NCBI RefSeq assembly: GCF_003732225.1
Contig: NZ_MOBJ01000003.1
Coordinates: forward strand, 55,097 to 119,096
From: Pseudomonas brassicacearum
Lineage (GTDB): Bacteria > Pseudomonadota > Gammaproteobacteria > Pseudomonadales > Pseudomonadaceae
Length of the DNA stretch: 64,000 bases
Direction of reading: 5' to 3'
Positions 54,451 to 63,434 of the stretch are shown one piece after another. The notes beneath the pieces were generated by a model. The model was not told the DNA's origin, did no database searches, and saw nothing but the letters and a program-made list of their open reading frames with translations. A program made the position numbers and the translations under genes. Numbering within the stretch: the stretch's first letter is position 1; the number at the start of each line of letters is the position of its first letter.

Positions 54451-54525
54451 ATCGCGAGCAAGCTCGCTCCCACAGGGGATTTGTGAGCGACGCAGATCCA
54501 ATGTGGGAGCGAGCTTGCTCGCGAT
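54451..54525. repeat. REPIN
   Basis: Inverted REP pair (54451-54474 and 54502-54525) between the converging exporter and lipase genes. Confidence 0.9.
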
Positions 54526-54548
54526 GAACGATAACGCAGTCAAAATCC

Positions 54549-55439
54549 TTACACCCCCGCTGCCTTCAACCGCTGCGCATGCTCGACGAACAACCGCACC
54601 GGGTCGGCGCCCTTGCCCACCAGTCCCAGCGACTGGTTGACGATGTCGAAGTGGTCCAGCGGGTATTCATCGCCAATCACCGTGCCCAGATGCGAGCTGT
54701 AGCGCCCGACCATGCCGTCGCAATGCCCGGCCTCGCGAACGAAGGTTTTAGCGAACAACCGACAACTGCGGTTGGTGCCGTCAAACAGGTTGCCGCCACG
54801 GTCGGTCTTGCCCGGTTGCAACGTCCCCGACCACGAGTAATAACGTACACCGTTGACCAGCTCCGGCCCTTGCCCGCCCCAGGTCTCGGGCAATCCCTGT
54901 GGGTAGCGCTGATTGAACAGCGCGACCCCTTCGCTGGTCAGCGAGTTGTGCGAGGCATCGATATCCACCGGCCATTTCGGCCCGCGATAGCCGGTTTCCA
55001 ACAGGCCCATCAACCACGCGACCATCTGCAACAAGGCGCTCAGCACACGACCCCTCGCACTGTCGGGTGGACAGTGTTTGTGCAGATAGTCCGCCAACTC
55101 CGAGCCATGGTTGGGCCCCGCTACCGAGGTCACCGAGGCCACCTGGTCCGGGCGCTTGGCGGCAGCGTAACGGGCGGTCAGCGAACCTTGGCTGTGGCCG
55201 ATCAGATTGACTTTGCCCGCTCCGGTTTCGCGCAATATTTCATCGATTTGCGCCAATAACTCTTCACCGCGCACTTCATTGGAGTTGACCGGCGAAACCT
55301 GTACCGCGATCACTGTCGCCCCACCCCGGCGTAGCGCCGAGATGATCCCGTACCAGTAGGGGTAGAACAGCAGGCGAATGAAGCCGAGCATTCCCGGGAC
55401 CAGCACCAAGGGGTAGCGCGTGGCGGTCTCTTGCGACAT
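54549..55439 (-). CDS. Family I triacylglycerol lipase (LipA-like), no signal peptide
   Basis: Alpha/beta-hydrolase of 296 residues resembling mature P. aeruginosa LipA along its length: 'RYPLVLVPGMLGF', nucleophile Ser83 in 'NLIGHSQGSLTARYAA', 'VNGVRYYSWSG', the acid and calcium region 'CDGMVGRYSSHLGTVIGDEY' and the catalytic His in 'LDHFDIVNQSLGL'. From the ATG at 55439 there is no signal peptide; twelve more residues are possible upstream but are not signal-like. No foldase gene is adjacent. Either a cytoplasmic lipase/esterase or one exported by another route. Confidence 0.85.
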   Translation of the reverse strand: MSQETATRYPLVLVPGMLGFIRLLFYPYWYGIISALRRGGATVIAVQVSPVNSNEVRGEELLAQIDEILRETGAGKVNLIGHSQGSLTARYAAAKRPDQVASVTSVAGPNHGSELADYLHKHCPPDSARGRVLSALLQMVAWLMGLLETGYRGPKWPVDIDASHNSLTSEGVALFNQRYPQGLPETWGGQGPELVNGVRYYSWSGTLQPGKTDRGGNLFDGTNRSCRLFAKTFVREAGHCDGMVGRYSSHLGTVIGDEYPLDHFDIVNQSLGLVGKGADPVRLFVEHAQRLKAAGV

Positions 55440-55554
55440 GGGCAGACATCCTTGTGATCGAGTAAGAAGGCCCAAGGCGGGATACAGGCGTCGGCCACGA
55501 GCATCGCCACCGAAAATGACACCTTCACGACCAGTCTATGACATTCCAGCCCCC

Positions 55555-55860
55555 CTACTTCAACCCCACCACCCCCGCCACGATCAACCCCACCGACAGC
55601 AATTTGATCAGCGTCAGGCTTTCACCCAGCAAGGCAAACCCCAGAAGCACCGTGCCCAGCGATCCGATGGCGGTCCAGATCGGATAGGCGATGCTCACCG
55701 GTAGCTCGCGCATGGCCAGGGTCAGGAAGTAGATCCCGCCGATGGCAGCCACCACGGTGACCAGCGATGGCCACAGCCGGGTGAAACCTTCGGCGTATTT
55801 CATGCCCATAGCGAACGTCACTTCGAACGCGGCGGCAATCAGCAGAAACCCCCAGGCCAT
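55555..55860 (-). CDS. Small multidrug resistance (SMR) family exporter, SugE-like
   Basis: Four-helix SMR protein, 101 residues from the ATG at 55860: MAWGFLLIAAAFEVTFAMGM with the conserved membrane Glu, then 'LPVSIAYPIWTAIGSLG' and 'LLGESLTLIKLLSVGLIVAG'. Sequence is nearer the SugE/Gdx side of the family (guanidinium or quaternary-ammonium export) than EmrE. It starts one base after the azoreductase stop, so the two form an operon. Confidence 0.87.
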   Translation of the reverse strand: MAWGFLLIAAAFEVTFAMGMKYAEGFTRLWPSLVTVVAAIGGIYFLTLAMRELPVSIAYPIWTAIGSLGTVLLGFALLGESLTLIKLLSVGLIVAGVVGLK

Positions 55861-55861
55861 C

Positions 55862-56500
55862 TCAAAGCACTCTGGACAGCGCCAATAAGCGTTGCTCAGC
55901 CTCGGCGGATGAAACCGCAAACGTCCGTTCGGCGGACTCTTCACCTTCAGCCGCGATCACGGTGATGTCTTCAATGCCGATAAAACCCAGTGCGGTGCGC
56001 AGCAGCGGATCGGCGTGGTTCATCGCTTCATTCTCGCCACCGGGGCCAAAACCGAAACCGCCACGGCTGGTGATGATCAGGGCTTTTTTACCCTTCACCA
56101 GCGGCTCGTATTGAGCGATGCCATTGTCCAGCGAGTGATTGAAGGTCAAGCCCAGGCGCACGATCTGGTCGATCCAGGCCTTGAGGCCGCTGGGCACACT
56201 GAAGTTGTGCATGGGCGTGGAGATCACCAACAAATCGTGGCCGAGCAACTCACCGACCAGTTCATCGCTGAGCGCCAGGTCGGCCTGCATCGACAGCGGC
56301 CGAGACTCGGGCTCAGGATGAAACGCCGCGGCGATGAACGCTTCGTTGACCGGCGGAATCAACGCTCGACCGACTTCACGACGGGTCAACCGCGCCTGCG
56401 GATGATGGGCCTGCCAGGCGGCAAGAAACACTTCGGCCAACCGCCGTGAGTGCGAACGATCACCGCGAGGGCTGGCGTGTATTGCAAGAATTTTACTCAT
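55862..56500 (-). CDS. FMN-dependent NADH-azoreductase (AzoR-like)
   Basis: Flavodoxin-fold quinone/azo reductase of 212 residues. '[22 protein letters not shown]' is the FMN phosphate-binding start, '[21 protein letters not shown]' and '[14 protein letters not shown]' complete the cofactor site. Likely acts in quinone detoxification in the cytoplasm. Operon with the SMR exporter and divergent from a LysR regulator, a common arrangement for electrophile-responsive genes. Confidence 0.9.
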   Translation of the reverse strand: MSKILAIHASPRGDRSHSRRLAEVFLAAWQAHHPQARLTRREVGRALIPPVNEAFIAAAFHPEPESRPLSMQADLALSDELVGELLGHDLLVISTPMHNFSVPSGLKAWIDQIVRLGLTFNHSLDNGIAQYEPLVKGKKALIITSRGGFGFGPGGENEAMNHADPLLRTALGFIGIEDITVIAAEGEESAERTFAVSSAEAEQRLLALSRVL

Positions 56501-56641
56501 CTCGACCTCCTGAACTGACTAAACTCGAAAGACTTGGCTGCTTTAAAGCTTGTGGCTTAAAGCTTGACGCTCTCGGCTGCTCCTCTTCAAATGAGCAAAA
56601 GTCAGTCAGGATGAATCCATTTCATCCTTGGAGTCTTCCGG

Positions 56642-57568
56642 ATGTTTGCCTCGCTCCCCCTCACCGCCCTGCGCGCGTTCGAATCCGCCTCACGGCTGCT
56701 GAGCTTCAAAGCGGCTGCCGATGAACTATCGGTGACGCCGACGGCGATCTCCCATCAAATCCGTTCGCTGGAAAACTGGCTCGGGGTGCCGTTGTTCGAG
56801 CGCTTGCCGCGCCGCGTGAAACTGACCGACTGCGGTGAGCGGCTGTTCCGCAGCCTGCATGGCGCCTTGCTCGAAGTGGCGCAAAGCGTCGACACCCTGC
56901 GCCCGCAACGCAGCGGCAGCACGCTGATGATTTCCACCACGGCAGCCTTTGCCACGTTGTGGCTGGTGCCGCGTCTGGGACGGTTTTACGCCAGCCACCC
57001 AAACATCAAACTGCGACTGGACACCCACTGCGAGGTCATCGACCTGCATCAGGACGCGAGCGTCGACCTGGTGATCCGCTACAGCCTCGACGACTATCCG
57101 AACCTCTACGGCCAGTGCCTGTTCGATGAGCAATTCGGGGTCTACGGTTCGCCCGAGCAAGTCGCGCTGGCTGGCAGCCGGCCACCGACGCTGATCAGCG
57201 TGAACTGGCACAATTCCAGGCTCTACGCCCATGGCTGGGAAGCCTGGTGCGCACAAGCCGGGGAAACCTGGTTAAGTCACCACCCCGTCACGCGTGAATA
57301 CGACGAAGAGCATTACGCCCTGCAAGCGGCGATTGCCGGCCAGGGCCTGGTGCTGGCGAGCAATATTCTGGTGTCGGAAAGTGTCGCCAGTGGTTTGCTG
57401 GTCGGTTATCGCCCTGAGGTTCAGGTGGACGGCGCCGGCTACAGCGCACTGTGTGTACCCGGACGCGAACGGCATCCACCGGTGCGGGCGTTTTTTCAAT
57501 GGCTGGATGAAGAGGCAAAGCTTTCGGGGCTCTTGCCAAAATCGCAGCCATCACGCGAACGCCTGTAG
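56642..57568 (+). CDS. LysR-family transcriptional regulator, GcvA-like
   Basis: Regulator of 308 residues. Helix-turn-helix at about 4-60 ('LTALRAFESASRLLSFKAAA', 'VTPTAISHQIRSLENWLGVP') is of the GcvA type, followed by a two-lobe effector domain. It is divergent from azoR with about 140 bases between starts and probably regulates that operon. The inducer is unknown. Confidence 0.9.
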   Translation: MFASLPLTALRAFESASRLLSFKAAADELSVTPTAISHQIRSLENWLGVPLFERLPRRVKLTDCGERLFRSLHGALLEVAQSVDTLRPQRSGSTLMISTTAAFATLWLVPRLGRFYASHPNIKLRLDTHCEVIDLHQDASVDLVIRYSLDDYPNLYGQCLFDEQFGVYGSPEQVALAGSRPPTLISVNWHNSRLYAHGWEAWCAQAGETWLSHHPVTREYDEEHYALQAAIAGQGLVLASNILVSESVASGLLVGYRPEVQVDGAGYSALCVPGRERHPPVRAFFQWLDEEAKLSGLLPKSQPSRERL

Positions 57569-57624
57569 GTGCAGCCGCTGACTGCGATGATCGTTCCCGC
57601 GCGGGTAAGATCACTTGCAGCCGA

Positions 57625-59700
57625 CTATTTGCTCGGCTTGACCGTCACCGGTGCCTTGCCCTCTTTCATTTGCGCCAGCAACGGCACGCACTGATTCGGC
57701 TCGCCGCCACTCGGCGCCACCAGTGCCAGCAGCCCCGCCGCCGGACCTGCAATCACCCCCAGCGCCACCATCCCCGCGCCCCGCAGCATCAATGGCACAC
57801 CCTTCACACCGGCATCCGGCTTGATGAATTTGCCGCGCACATACAGCGGCGAACGCAACGAGATCAGCCGCACGCCCTTGGACTCTGGCGAGATGGTCAG
57901 GTCGAGCTGCTCGCTGGCCATGTTCGCCGTGCCGTCGATGTAGACGATCGCGTTCTCGGTGTCGAACACAAACAGCCGGGAGGTTGCCAGACCGGTCTTG
58001 ATACCGAAGTCGGCCGCCGCGCAGTTGATCTTCACGTCCTGGTCGCCAAAGATTTTGCCAACCACGTAATTGCCGACGTTCAACCCGGCCAGCTCCATCA
58101 GTTGACGACTGATTGCACCGTCGTTCATCAACATCTTCAGATCACCATTGGCGCTGCCCAGCAACGCCGCCACCGAGTTGCCTGTACCTGCAAGGTCGGC
58201 GTCACCGTTGAGTTCACCGAAGCTGGTTTTCATCGTCTCGAAGGTCGGGAACAGCTGCTTGAGTTTGAACCCGCGAGCGGTCAGTTTCGCCCGCCCTTCC
58301 AGCGGCGTGACACGGCCGTTCAGACGAATCTGCGCGTCGAGTTTTCCGCCCGCCACGCCGAAGCGCAGCGGTTCCAGGCTGAGCTGGCCATCGCTGAGCA
58401 CCAGATGGGTGTAGAGATCGGTGAACGGCAGCTTCTCGCTTTGAACGATGCGCTTGCCGGTGAATTCGACATCGGCGTCCATATCACGCCAGCGCTCGGT
58501 ACGGAACTCCTCGACCGGCAACACCTTGTCCGCCGGCTGCTTGCTTTCACCGCCACGGGCCTTTTGCTTGGCGTTGGAGTCGGCGCCGATCAACGGCGCG
58601 AGGTCGGCGAACAGCAGTTGATTGGAGATCAGCGCACCACTGAGTTTGGGCCGCGGCTGGCTGGCGACATACGTCAGGTCGCCGTGAATATCGCTGCCGC
58701 CGATGGTGCCGTTGAATGTCTCGTAGTGGAACGTTGCACCGTCAGGCGCGCGCAGGTTGGCGATCAAGTGACCGTCGGTGGTGTAAGGCGGCGAAGCCGG
58801 CAGGGTCACGCCGGTCAGGGGATAGAGGTTGCCCAGGCTGGTGCCGGCCAGTTTCAGGCGCAGGTCCAGCGCACCGAGGTTCAGCGGGTCGGTCAGGGTG
58901 CCGGCCAGCTCGACGCTGGTGTCGGCGATCTTCACTTGCGCGTGCAACGGAAACGGTTTGGCTGCGTCTTGTAATGCCAGCAGCCCACCGACCTTGCCTT
59001 CGCCTGCAAGTTTCTGACCGTGGTACTGGCCTTTGACCTTCAGCGCGAACGCATAGTCTTGCGGCGCCGAGCCCTTCTCCAGGGCTTTCTTCGCCGCTTT
59101 ATCGCCAACGATGTCGCTGAATGGAATCGGCTTGCCCAAAAGGTCGATCAGCAGGTCGAGCTGAGTATTGAGGCTCTGGTCGTCGAGCGTGACGTGGCCC
59201 TTGTCGAAGCCGATTGCACCGATGTCTACCACCCAGCGGGACGGTTCGGCGTTCGGGTCTTTCGGGTCGAACGTGAAGGTCCAGTTGGCGCGACCATCGG
59301 CCAGGCGTTGCAGGTCGGCATTCGGCTCTGTGAGGTCGATGCGCGGAATCACTACCCGTTGCGCCAATAGCGCCAACGGCGAGATCCGCAACTCGACGCG
59401 TTTGAGGCTGACCATTTGCGGCTTTTTCGACCAGTCCGGGTTACCCAGGCTCAAGTCCTCGGCCACCACGTGCGGCCATGGCACCCAGGCGCGCCAACCG
59501 CCTTCCTCGACTTCACGCTCCCAGACCACCGTCAGGTTGCCGTTGATGGCAAAGGGGCGGTGCAGTTCTTCGGAGACTTTGGTGTTGAGCGGCGGTTTGA
59601 TCCGGTTCCAGTCGAAGAACGCGATGATCACCACCAGCAGGGCCATCAGCAGCACGAGGCTGCCGAAAACCCAGGCGAGAATTTTACGAGTGCGCGTCAT
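57625..59700 (-). CDS. AsmA family protein
   Basis: Inner-membrane-anchored AsmA-like protein of 691 residues, part of the wider group linked to phospholipid transport to the outer membrane. One N-terminal helix (ILAWVFGSLVLLMALLVVII) is followed by 'NRIKPPLNTKVSEELHRPFA', typical of the family, and a long beta-rich periplasmic region; 'GELNGDADLAGTGNSVAALLGSANGDLKMLMNDG' (in part) marks the C-terminal AsmA_2-like part. It converges with the LysR gene. Confidence 0.9.
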   Translation of the reverse strand: MTRTRKILAWVFGSLVLLMALLVVIIAFFDWNRIKPPLNTKVSEELHRPFAINGNLTVVWEREVEEGGWRAWVPWPHVVAEDLSLGNPDWSKKPQMVSLKRVELRISPLALLAQRVVIPRIDLTEPNADLQRLADGRANWTFTFDPKDPNAEPSRWVVDIGAIGFDKGHVTLDDQSLNTQLDLLIDLLGKPIPFSDIVGDKAAKKALEKGSAPQDYAFALKVKGQYHGQKLAGEGKVGGLLALQDAAKPFPLHAQVKIADTSVELAGTLTDPLNLGALDLRLKLAGTSLGNLYPLTGVTLPASPPYTTDGHLIANLRAPDGATFHYETFNGTIGGSDIHGDLTYVASQPRPKLSGALISNQLLFADLAPLIGADSNAKQKARGGESKQPADKVLPVEEFRTERWRDMDADVEFTGKRIVQSEKLPFTDLYTHLVLSDGQLSLEPLRFGVAGGKLDAQIRLNGRVTPLEGRAKLTARGFKLKQLFPTFETMKTSFGELNGDADLAGTGNSVAALLGSANGDLKMLMNDGAISRQLMELAGLNVGNYVVGKIFGDQDVKINCAAADFGIKTGLATSRLFVFDTENAIVYIDGTANMASEQLDLTISPESKGVRLISLRSPLYVRGKFIKPDAGVKGVPLMLRGAGMVALGVIAGPAAGLLALVAPSGGEPNQCVPLLAQMKEGKAPVTVKPSK

Positions 59701-59978
59701 TGCACGGAGCTCCTGATTACGATTCAGCGCCCGAACTGCGACGCCTGCATGAAACGGTAGGCCAAAAATCGGCTGATTATAGGAACTACGACTGGCAAAT
59801 GGCCCGCAGGTTTAACGCAAAAACCCTTTCAGACGCTAAAAAGCCAAACTCCCTGACCATCCAGACAGCTTTTCGTTACTCGCCCCGCACTTTTCCGACC
59901 CGCAAGTGAGTCGAAAATACCCACCTCGGTGCAAAAGCACTCCCCGGAAACGTCCGCTCTAGAGGCTTTCCGCAGAAC

Positions 59979-59995
59979 AATCAATTCCGTTGATT
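59979..59995. promoter_or_regulatory. Palindrome upstream of the repeat protein
   Basis: AATCAA-TTCCG-TTGATT, a perfect 6-bp inverted repeat about 95 bases before the start of the repeat protein. It could be an operator. The rest of the 388-base gap (59701-60088) is AT-richer than its surroundings and shows no gene. Confidence 0.3.
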
Positions 59996-60088
59996 ATTAC
60001 CATTGTCTTTATGAACTTTTATATCGACTTACCGAGAGTAGCATTAGCTTCGTACCCACTTTATCGCCCTCCCAAGGAGCAACCGATC

Positions 60089-60565
60089 ATGAAACGCCAA
60101 ATATTGCTTAGCCTGACCCTCTCGATGCTAGCCAGCACTGCTTTTGCCCTGCCAGCTGCCGATCAGGCAACTCCGCAAGTCAAATCCAGCCACTCGGTTT
60201 ATAGCCAAACGGTTGCCGACGGTGCCAACGGTAACGAACGCCTGAAAGAAAAAGGCCTGATCACTCAGGACGGCTACGACAAGACACCACAAGGTCAGAC
60301 CCTGGCTTCTGACGGTTCCGATCGCACTCCACAAGGCCAAACCCTGGCTTCCGACGGATCCGACCGCACTCCACAAGGTCAAACCCTGGCTTCCGACGGT
60401 TCCGATCGCACTCCACAAGGTCAAACCCTGGCTTCCGACGGATCCGACCGCACACCACAAGGTCAGACCCTGGCCGCTGACGGTTCCGACCACACCCCAC
60501 AAGGCCAAACCCTGGCTGAAAGTGGTGGTGACCGCGTGATCGAACGCAACGCTAGCCTGAGCTAA
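60089..60565 (+). CDS. Secreted protein with six 14-residue tandem repeats
   Basis: A 158-residue protein from the ATG at 60089, which has AAGGAG before it. Signal peptide MKRQILLSLTLSMLASTAFA, then a short unique part ('SHSVYSQTVADGANGNERLK'), then six repeats of TPQGQTLASDGSDR (the last two varied: AADGSDH and AESGGDR), ending VIERNASLS. The repeats are hydrophilic and acidic, with Asp/Gly/Ser content that might favour an extended or ion-binding structure. I do not recognise a named family. A terminator follows directly, so it is a single-gene unit. Confidence 0.82.
   Translation: MKRQILLSLTLSMLASTAFALPAADQATPQVKSSHSVYSQTVADGANGNERLKEKGLITQDGYDKTPQGQTLASDGSDRTPQGQTLASDGSDRTPQGQTLASDGSDRTPQGQTLASDGSDRTPQGQTLAADGSDHTPQGQTLAESGGDRVIERNASLS
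60284..60535 (+). repeat. Coding tandem repeat, 6 x 42 bp
   Basis: Six in-frame 42-bp units. Units 1 and 3 end GGTTCCGATCGC, units 2 and 4 end GGATCCGACCGC, so an 84-bp pair appears to have been duplicated. Such repeats vary in number by slippage or recombination. Confidence 0.93.
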
Positions 60566-60584
60566 GACCATGCTGGCCCGGAAA

Positions 60585-60611
60585 AAAGCCCGATCTCCTG
60601 GATCGGGCTTT
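60585..60611 (+). terminator. Intrinsic terminator after the repeat protein
   Basis: AAAGCCCGATC-TCCTG-GATCGGGCTTT, a perfect 11-bp stem followed by a T-rich stretch, twenty bases after the stop. Confidence 0.85.
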
Positions 60612-60722
60612 GACTTTATGTAAGCCGCACTCCCCGCCTCACCCTCCTTTATTCAAGTTCGACGCCAGCAAAGCTGATTTGCTAGAGTGCGCCGCTGTCC
60701 TTGATTAGAAGTCAGCCGCCTG

Positions 60723-61355
60723 ATGCTGCCCCGCGCCGAACAGAAACAACAGACCCGCAACGCCTTGATGGACGCTGCCCGCCACCTGATGGAGTGCGGC
60801 CGAGGATTCGGCAGCCTGAGCCTGCGTGAAGTGGCGAAAACCGCTGGCATTGTCCCGACCGGTTTCTACCGGCACTTTGCCGATATGGATCAGCTCGGGC
60901 TGGAACTGGTCAGCGAAGTCGGCCAGACCTTCCGCGAAACCATCCGCCTGGTGCGCCACAACGAATTCGTCATGGGCGGGATCATCGACGCCTCGGTGCG
61001 AATCTTCCTCGATGTGGTGGCGGCCAACCGTTCGCAGTTCCTGTTTCTGGCGCGCGAACAATATGGTGGCTCGCTGCCGGTGCGCCTGGCTATCGGCAAA
61101 CTGCGCGAGAACATCAGCTCGGACCTGGCCGCCGACCTGTCATTGATGCCCAAGCTGCAACACCTCGACTTCGCCGGGTTGTCGGTCATGGCCGACCTGA
61201 TCGTCAAAAGTGTGTTTGCCACCCTCCCCGACATCATCGACCCACCCGCCCAGGCATTGCCCGAGCACCTGACGCCACAGGCGAAGATCACTCAGCAGCT
61301 GCGCTTTATCTTTATCGGCTTGAAGCATTGGCAAGGATTGGGCAGCACCGAGTAA
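60723..61355 (+). CDS. desT: TetR-family regulator of unsaturated fatty acid genes (DesT/FabR-like)
   Basis: TetR repressor of 210 residues. The N-terminal reader 'LSLREVAKTAGIVPTGFYRHFADMDQLG' (in part) and the ligand domain 'RSQFLFLAREQYGGSLPVR' match the DesT/FabR group, which senses acyl-CoA saturation and controls desaturase and fabAB genes. In P. aeruginosa desT is also next to ureE, which supports the name. No desaturase genes are in this window, so the targets must be elsewhere. Confidence 0.78.
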   Translation: MLPRAEQKQQTRNALMDAARHLMECGRGFGSLSLREVAKTAGIVPTGFYRHFADMDQLGLELVSEVGQTFRETIRLVRHNEFVMGGIIDASVRIFLDVVAANRSQFLFLAREQYGGSLPVRLAIGKLRENISSDLAADLSLMPKLQHLDFAGLSVMADLIVKSVFATLPDIIDPPAQALPEHLTPQAKITQQLRFIFIGLKHWQGLGSTE

Positions 61356-61362
61356 TCCCATC

Positions 61363-61408
61363 AAAGATCGCCTTCCTTCGTAGGAGCTGCCGCAGGCTGC
61401 GATCTTTT
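61363..61408. repeat. Single REP element
   Basis: CGTAGGAGCTGCCGCAGGCTGCGATCTTT REP with a short inverted AAAGATCG at its left edge, between desT and ureE. The remaining bases up to 61586 show no gene and probably hold the ureEFG promoter. Confidence 0.75.
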
Positions 61409-61586
61409 TCATGCGCCACAAATGGGTGCATACAAACCCCTCACGCACCAACTTCACCCAGCTCACCCGCAAATCACGCAACATTCAGAAACATCTTCTA
61501 CGCTCTGACAGGGATTTCCTACGCCTCGGCCGATTGGCAAGCCCCTTGCTCTAGCCTGAGCATTGTCCTTTGCTGGAAGCCTTCCA

Positions 61587-62087
61587 ATGCTGGTGATTCA
61601 TCGCAGAATCGAGCCTCAACCCGTCTGGGCCGCCGAGTTGCACCTGAACTTCGAGGCGCGCAGTAAAAGCCGTCTGCGCTGTTTCAGTGCCGAAGGTGAA
61701 GACGTCGGGTTGTTTTTGGAGCGCGGGCAGCCGCCGCTGTACGACGGCGAATGCCTGGAGGCCGAAGACGGCCGCATCGTGCGTGTCTGCGCCCGTCCCG
61801 AGCAACTGCTGCACGTCACCTGCGCCAACGCCTTCGAATTGACCCGCGCCGCCTATCACCTGGGCAACCGCCACGTTGCCCTGCAAGTCGGTGACGGCTG
61901 GTTGCGCCTGCTCGACGACTACGTGCTCAAAGCCATGCTCGAACAGTTGGGCGCGCAGACCGCAAACATCGAAGCCGCGTTCCAGCCGGAGCACGGCGCC
62001 TATGGCGGTGGTCATCATCATTCACGCCACGGTGATGAAGATTTCAACTATCCGCCGAAACTGCACCAGTTCGGCGTACGCACATGA
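61587..62087 (+). CDS. ureE: Urease accessory nickel chaperone UreE
   Basis: Nickel-binding metallochaperone of 166 residues from the ATG at 61587 (MLVIHRRIEP). The peptide-binding-like N-terminal domain is followed by the metal-binding domain with 'TCANAFELTRAAYHLGNRHV' and the His-rich tail 'GGGHHHSRHGDED'. The stop overlaps the ureF start as ATGA. Eight additional upstream residues from another start are possible but less likely. Confidence 0.95.
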   Translation: MLVIHRRIEPQPVWAAELHLNFEARSKSRLRCFSAEGEDVGLFLERGQPPLYDGECLEAEDGRIVRVCARPEQLLHVTCANAFELTRAAYHLGNRHVALQVGDGWLRLLDDYVLKAMLEQLGAQTANIEAAFQPEHGAYGGGHHHSRHGDEDFNYPPKLHQFGVRT

Positions 62088-62758
62088 ACCCGGCCTGGGC
62101 GTTGCTGCGCCTGGCCAGCCCGCAATTGCCGATTGGTGGCTACAGCTATTCCCAAGGCCTGGAAATGGCCGTGGACAATGGCCGCGTGAGCGATCCGGAA
62201 TCCGCCAAACGCTGGATCAGCGATCAGTTACTGCTCAACCTGGCGCGCTTCGAAGCGCCGCTGTTGCTCGCCCATTGCACCGCCGCCGCCAATGAAGACT
62301 GGCCACAGTTGCTACAACGCTGTGAGGAACACCGCGCCAGCCGGGAAACCCGCGAGTTGCATCAGGAGAGCCGGCAAATGGGCTATTCCCTGCAGCAACT
62401 GCTCAATGGCTTACCGGAACTGGATGACCCCGCCCGCGCCTTTCTCGCACATCGCGGCGAACCGCATCTGGCCCTTGGTTGGGCGCTGGCAGCCCGCGCC
62501 TGGCAGATCACCCCACAAGATGCCTTGGCCGCCTGGCTCTGGAGCTGGCTGGAGAATCAATTGGCGGTGTTGATGAAGACTTTGCCGCTGGGCCAGCAAG
62601 CCGCACAACGTCTCACCAGCGAACTGCTGCCGCTGTTGCAACAGGCACAGAAAAACGCCTCAAGCATCGATCCCCAACATTACGGCAGCGCCGCTTTCGG
62701 CCTGTCCCTGGCGTGCATGGCCCATGAGCGCCAGTACAGCCGTCTGTTTCGTTCCTAG
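62084..62758 (+). CDS. ureF: Urease accessory protein UreF
   Basis: All-helical UreF of 224 residues: '[20 protein letters not shown]' at the start and '[20 protein letters not shown]' at the end are family signatures. It bridges UreD and UreG during nickel insertion. Translationally coupled to ureE. Confidence 0.96.
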   Translation: MNPAWALLRLASPQLPIGGYSYSQGLEMAVDNGRVSDPESAKRWISDQLLLNLARFEAPLLLAHCTAAANEDWPQLLQRCEEHRASRETRELHQESRQMGYSLQQLLNGLPELDDPARAFLAHRGEPHLALGWALAARAWQITPQDALAAWLWSWLENQLAVLMKTLPLGQQAAQRLTSELLPLLQQAQKNASSIDPQHYGSAAFGLSLACMAHERQYSRLFRS

Positions 62759-62781
62759 GGCCTGTTATTTTGGAGAAGCAC

Positions 62782-63396
62782 ATGAACACACAACCTCTAC
62801 GCGTCGGTATCGGCGGCCCGGTCGGTTCCGGCAAAACCGCGCTGACCCTGGCCCTGTGCCTGGCGTTGCGTGATCGCTACAACCTGGCCGTGGTCACCAA
62901 CGATATCTATACCCGCGAAGACGCCGATTTTCTGGTGCGCAACGAAGCCCTGGCCCCCGAGCGGATCATCGGCGTGGAAACCGGCGGCTGCCCACACACG
63001 GCGATTCGCGAAGATGCGTCGATCAACCTCGAAGCGGTGGATCAGCTGAACCGGCGCTTTCCCGGCCTCGATCTGATTCTGGTGGAATCCGGCGGCGACA
63101 ACCTGTCGGCGACCTTCAGCCCGGAACTTTCGGACCTGACGATCTACGTGATCGACGTCTCGGCCGGCGACAAGCTGCCGCGCAAGGGCGGGCCGGGGAT
63201 CTGCAAATCCGACCTGCTGGTAATCAACAAGATCGATCTGGCGCCACTGGTAGGCGCGTCGCTGTCGATGATGGACAGCGACACCAAGCGCATGCGCGGC
63301 GGCAAGCCGTTCGTCTTCAGCAACCAGAAAACCGGCCAGGGCCTTGAAGAAATCATCGCCTTCATCGAGCGCCAAGGGCTGCTGAGCGCAGCCTGA
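62782..63396 (+). CDS. ureG: Urease accessory GTPase UreG
   Basis: SIMIBI-class GTPase of 204 residues that delivers nickel to urease. P-loop '[14 protein letters not shown]' at 9-22, metal-binding Cys-Pro-His in '[16 protein letters not shown]', and '[20 protein letters not shown]' are all present. The ATG at 62782 has GGAGA upstream; an in-frame TTG four codons earlier is ignored. Confidence 0.97.
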   Translation: MNTQPLRVGIGGPVGSGKTALTLALCLALRDRYNLAVVTNDIYTREDADFLVRNEALAPERIIGVETGGCPHTAIREDASINLEAVDQLNRRFPGLDLILVESGGDNLSATFSPELSDLTIYVIDVSAGDKLPRKGGPGICKSDLLVINKIDLAPLVGASLSMMDSDTKRMRGGKPFVFSNQKTGQGLEEIIAFIERQGLLSAA

Positions 63397-63434
63397 TACT
63401 TATCCACACGCGTTATCAACAAGGAAGCTTATTC

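Noticed and set aside
60284..60535. Possible CRISPR array
   Set aside because: The repeats are contiguous, in frame and without unique spacers; they encode a protein repeat.
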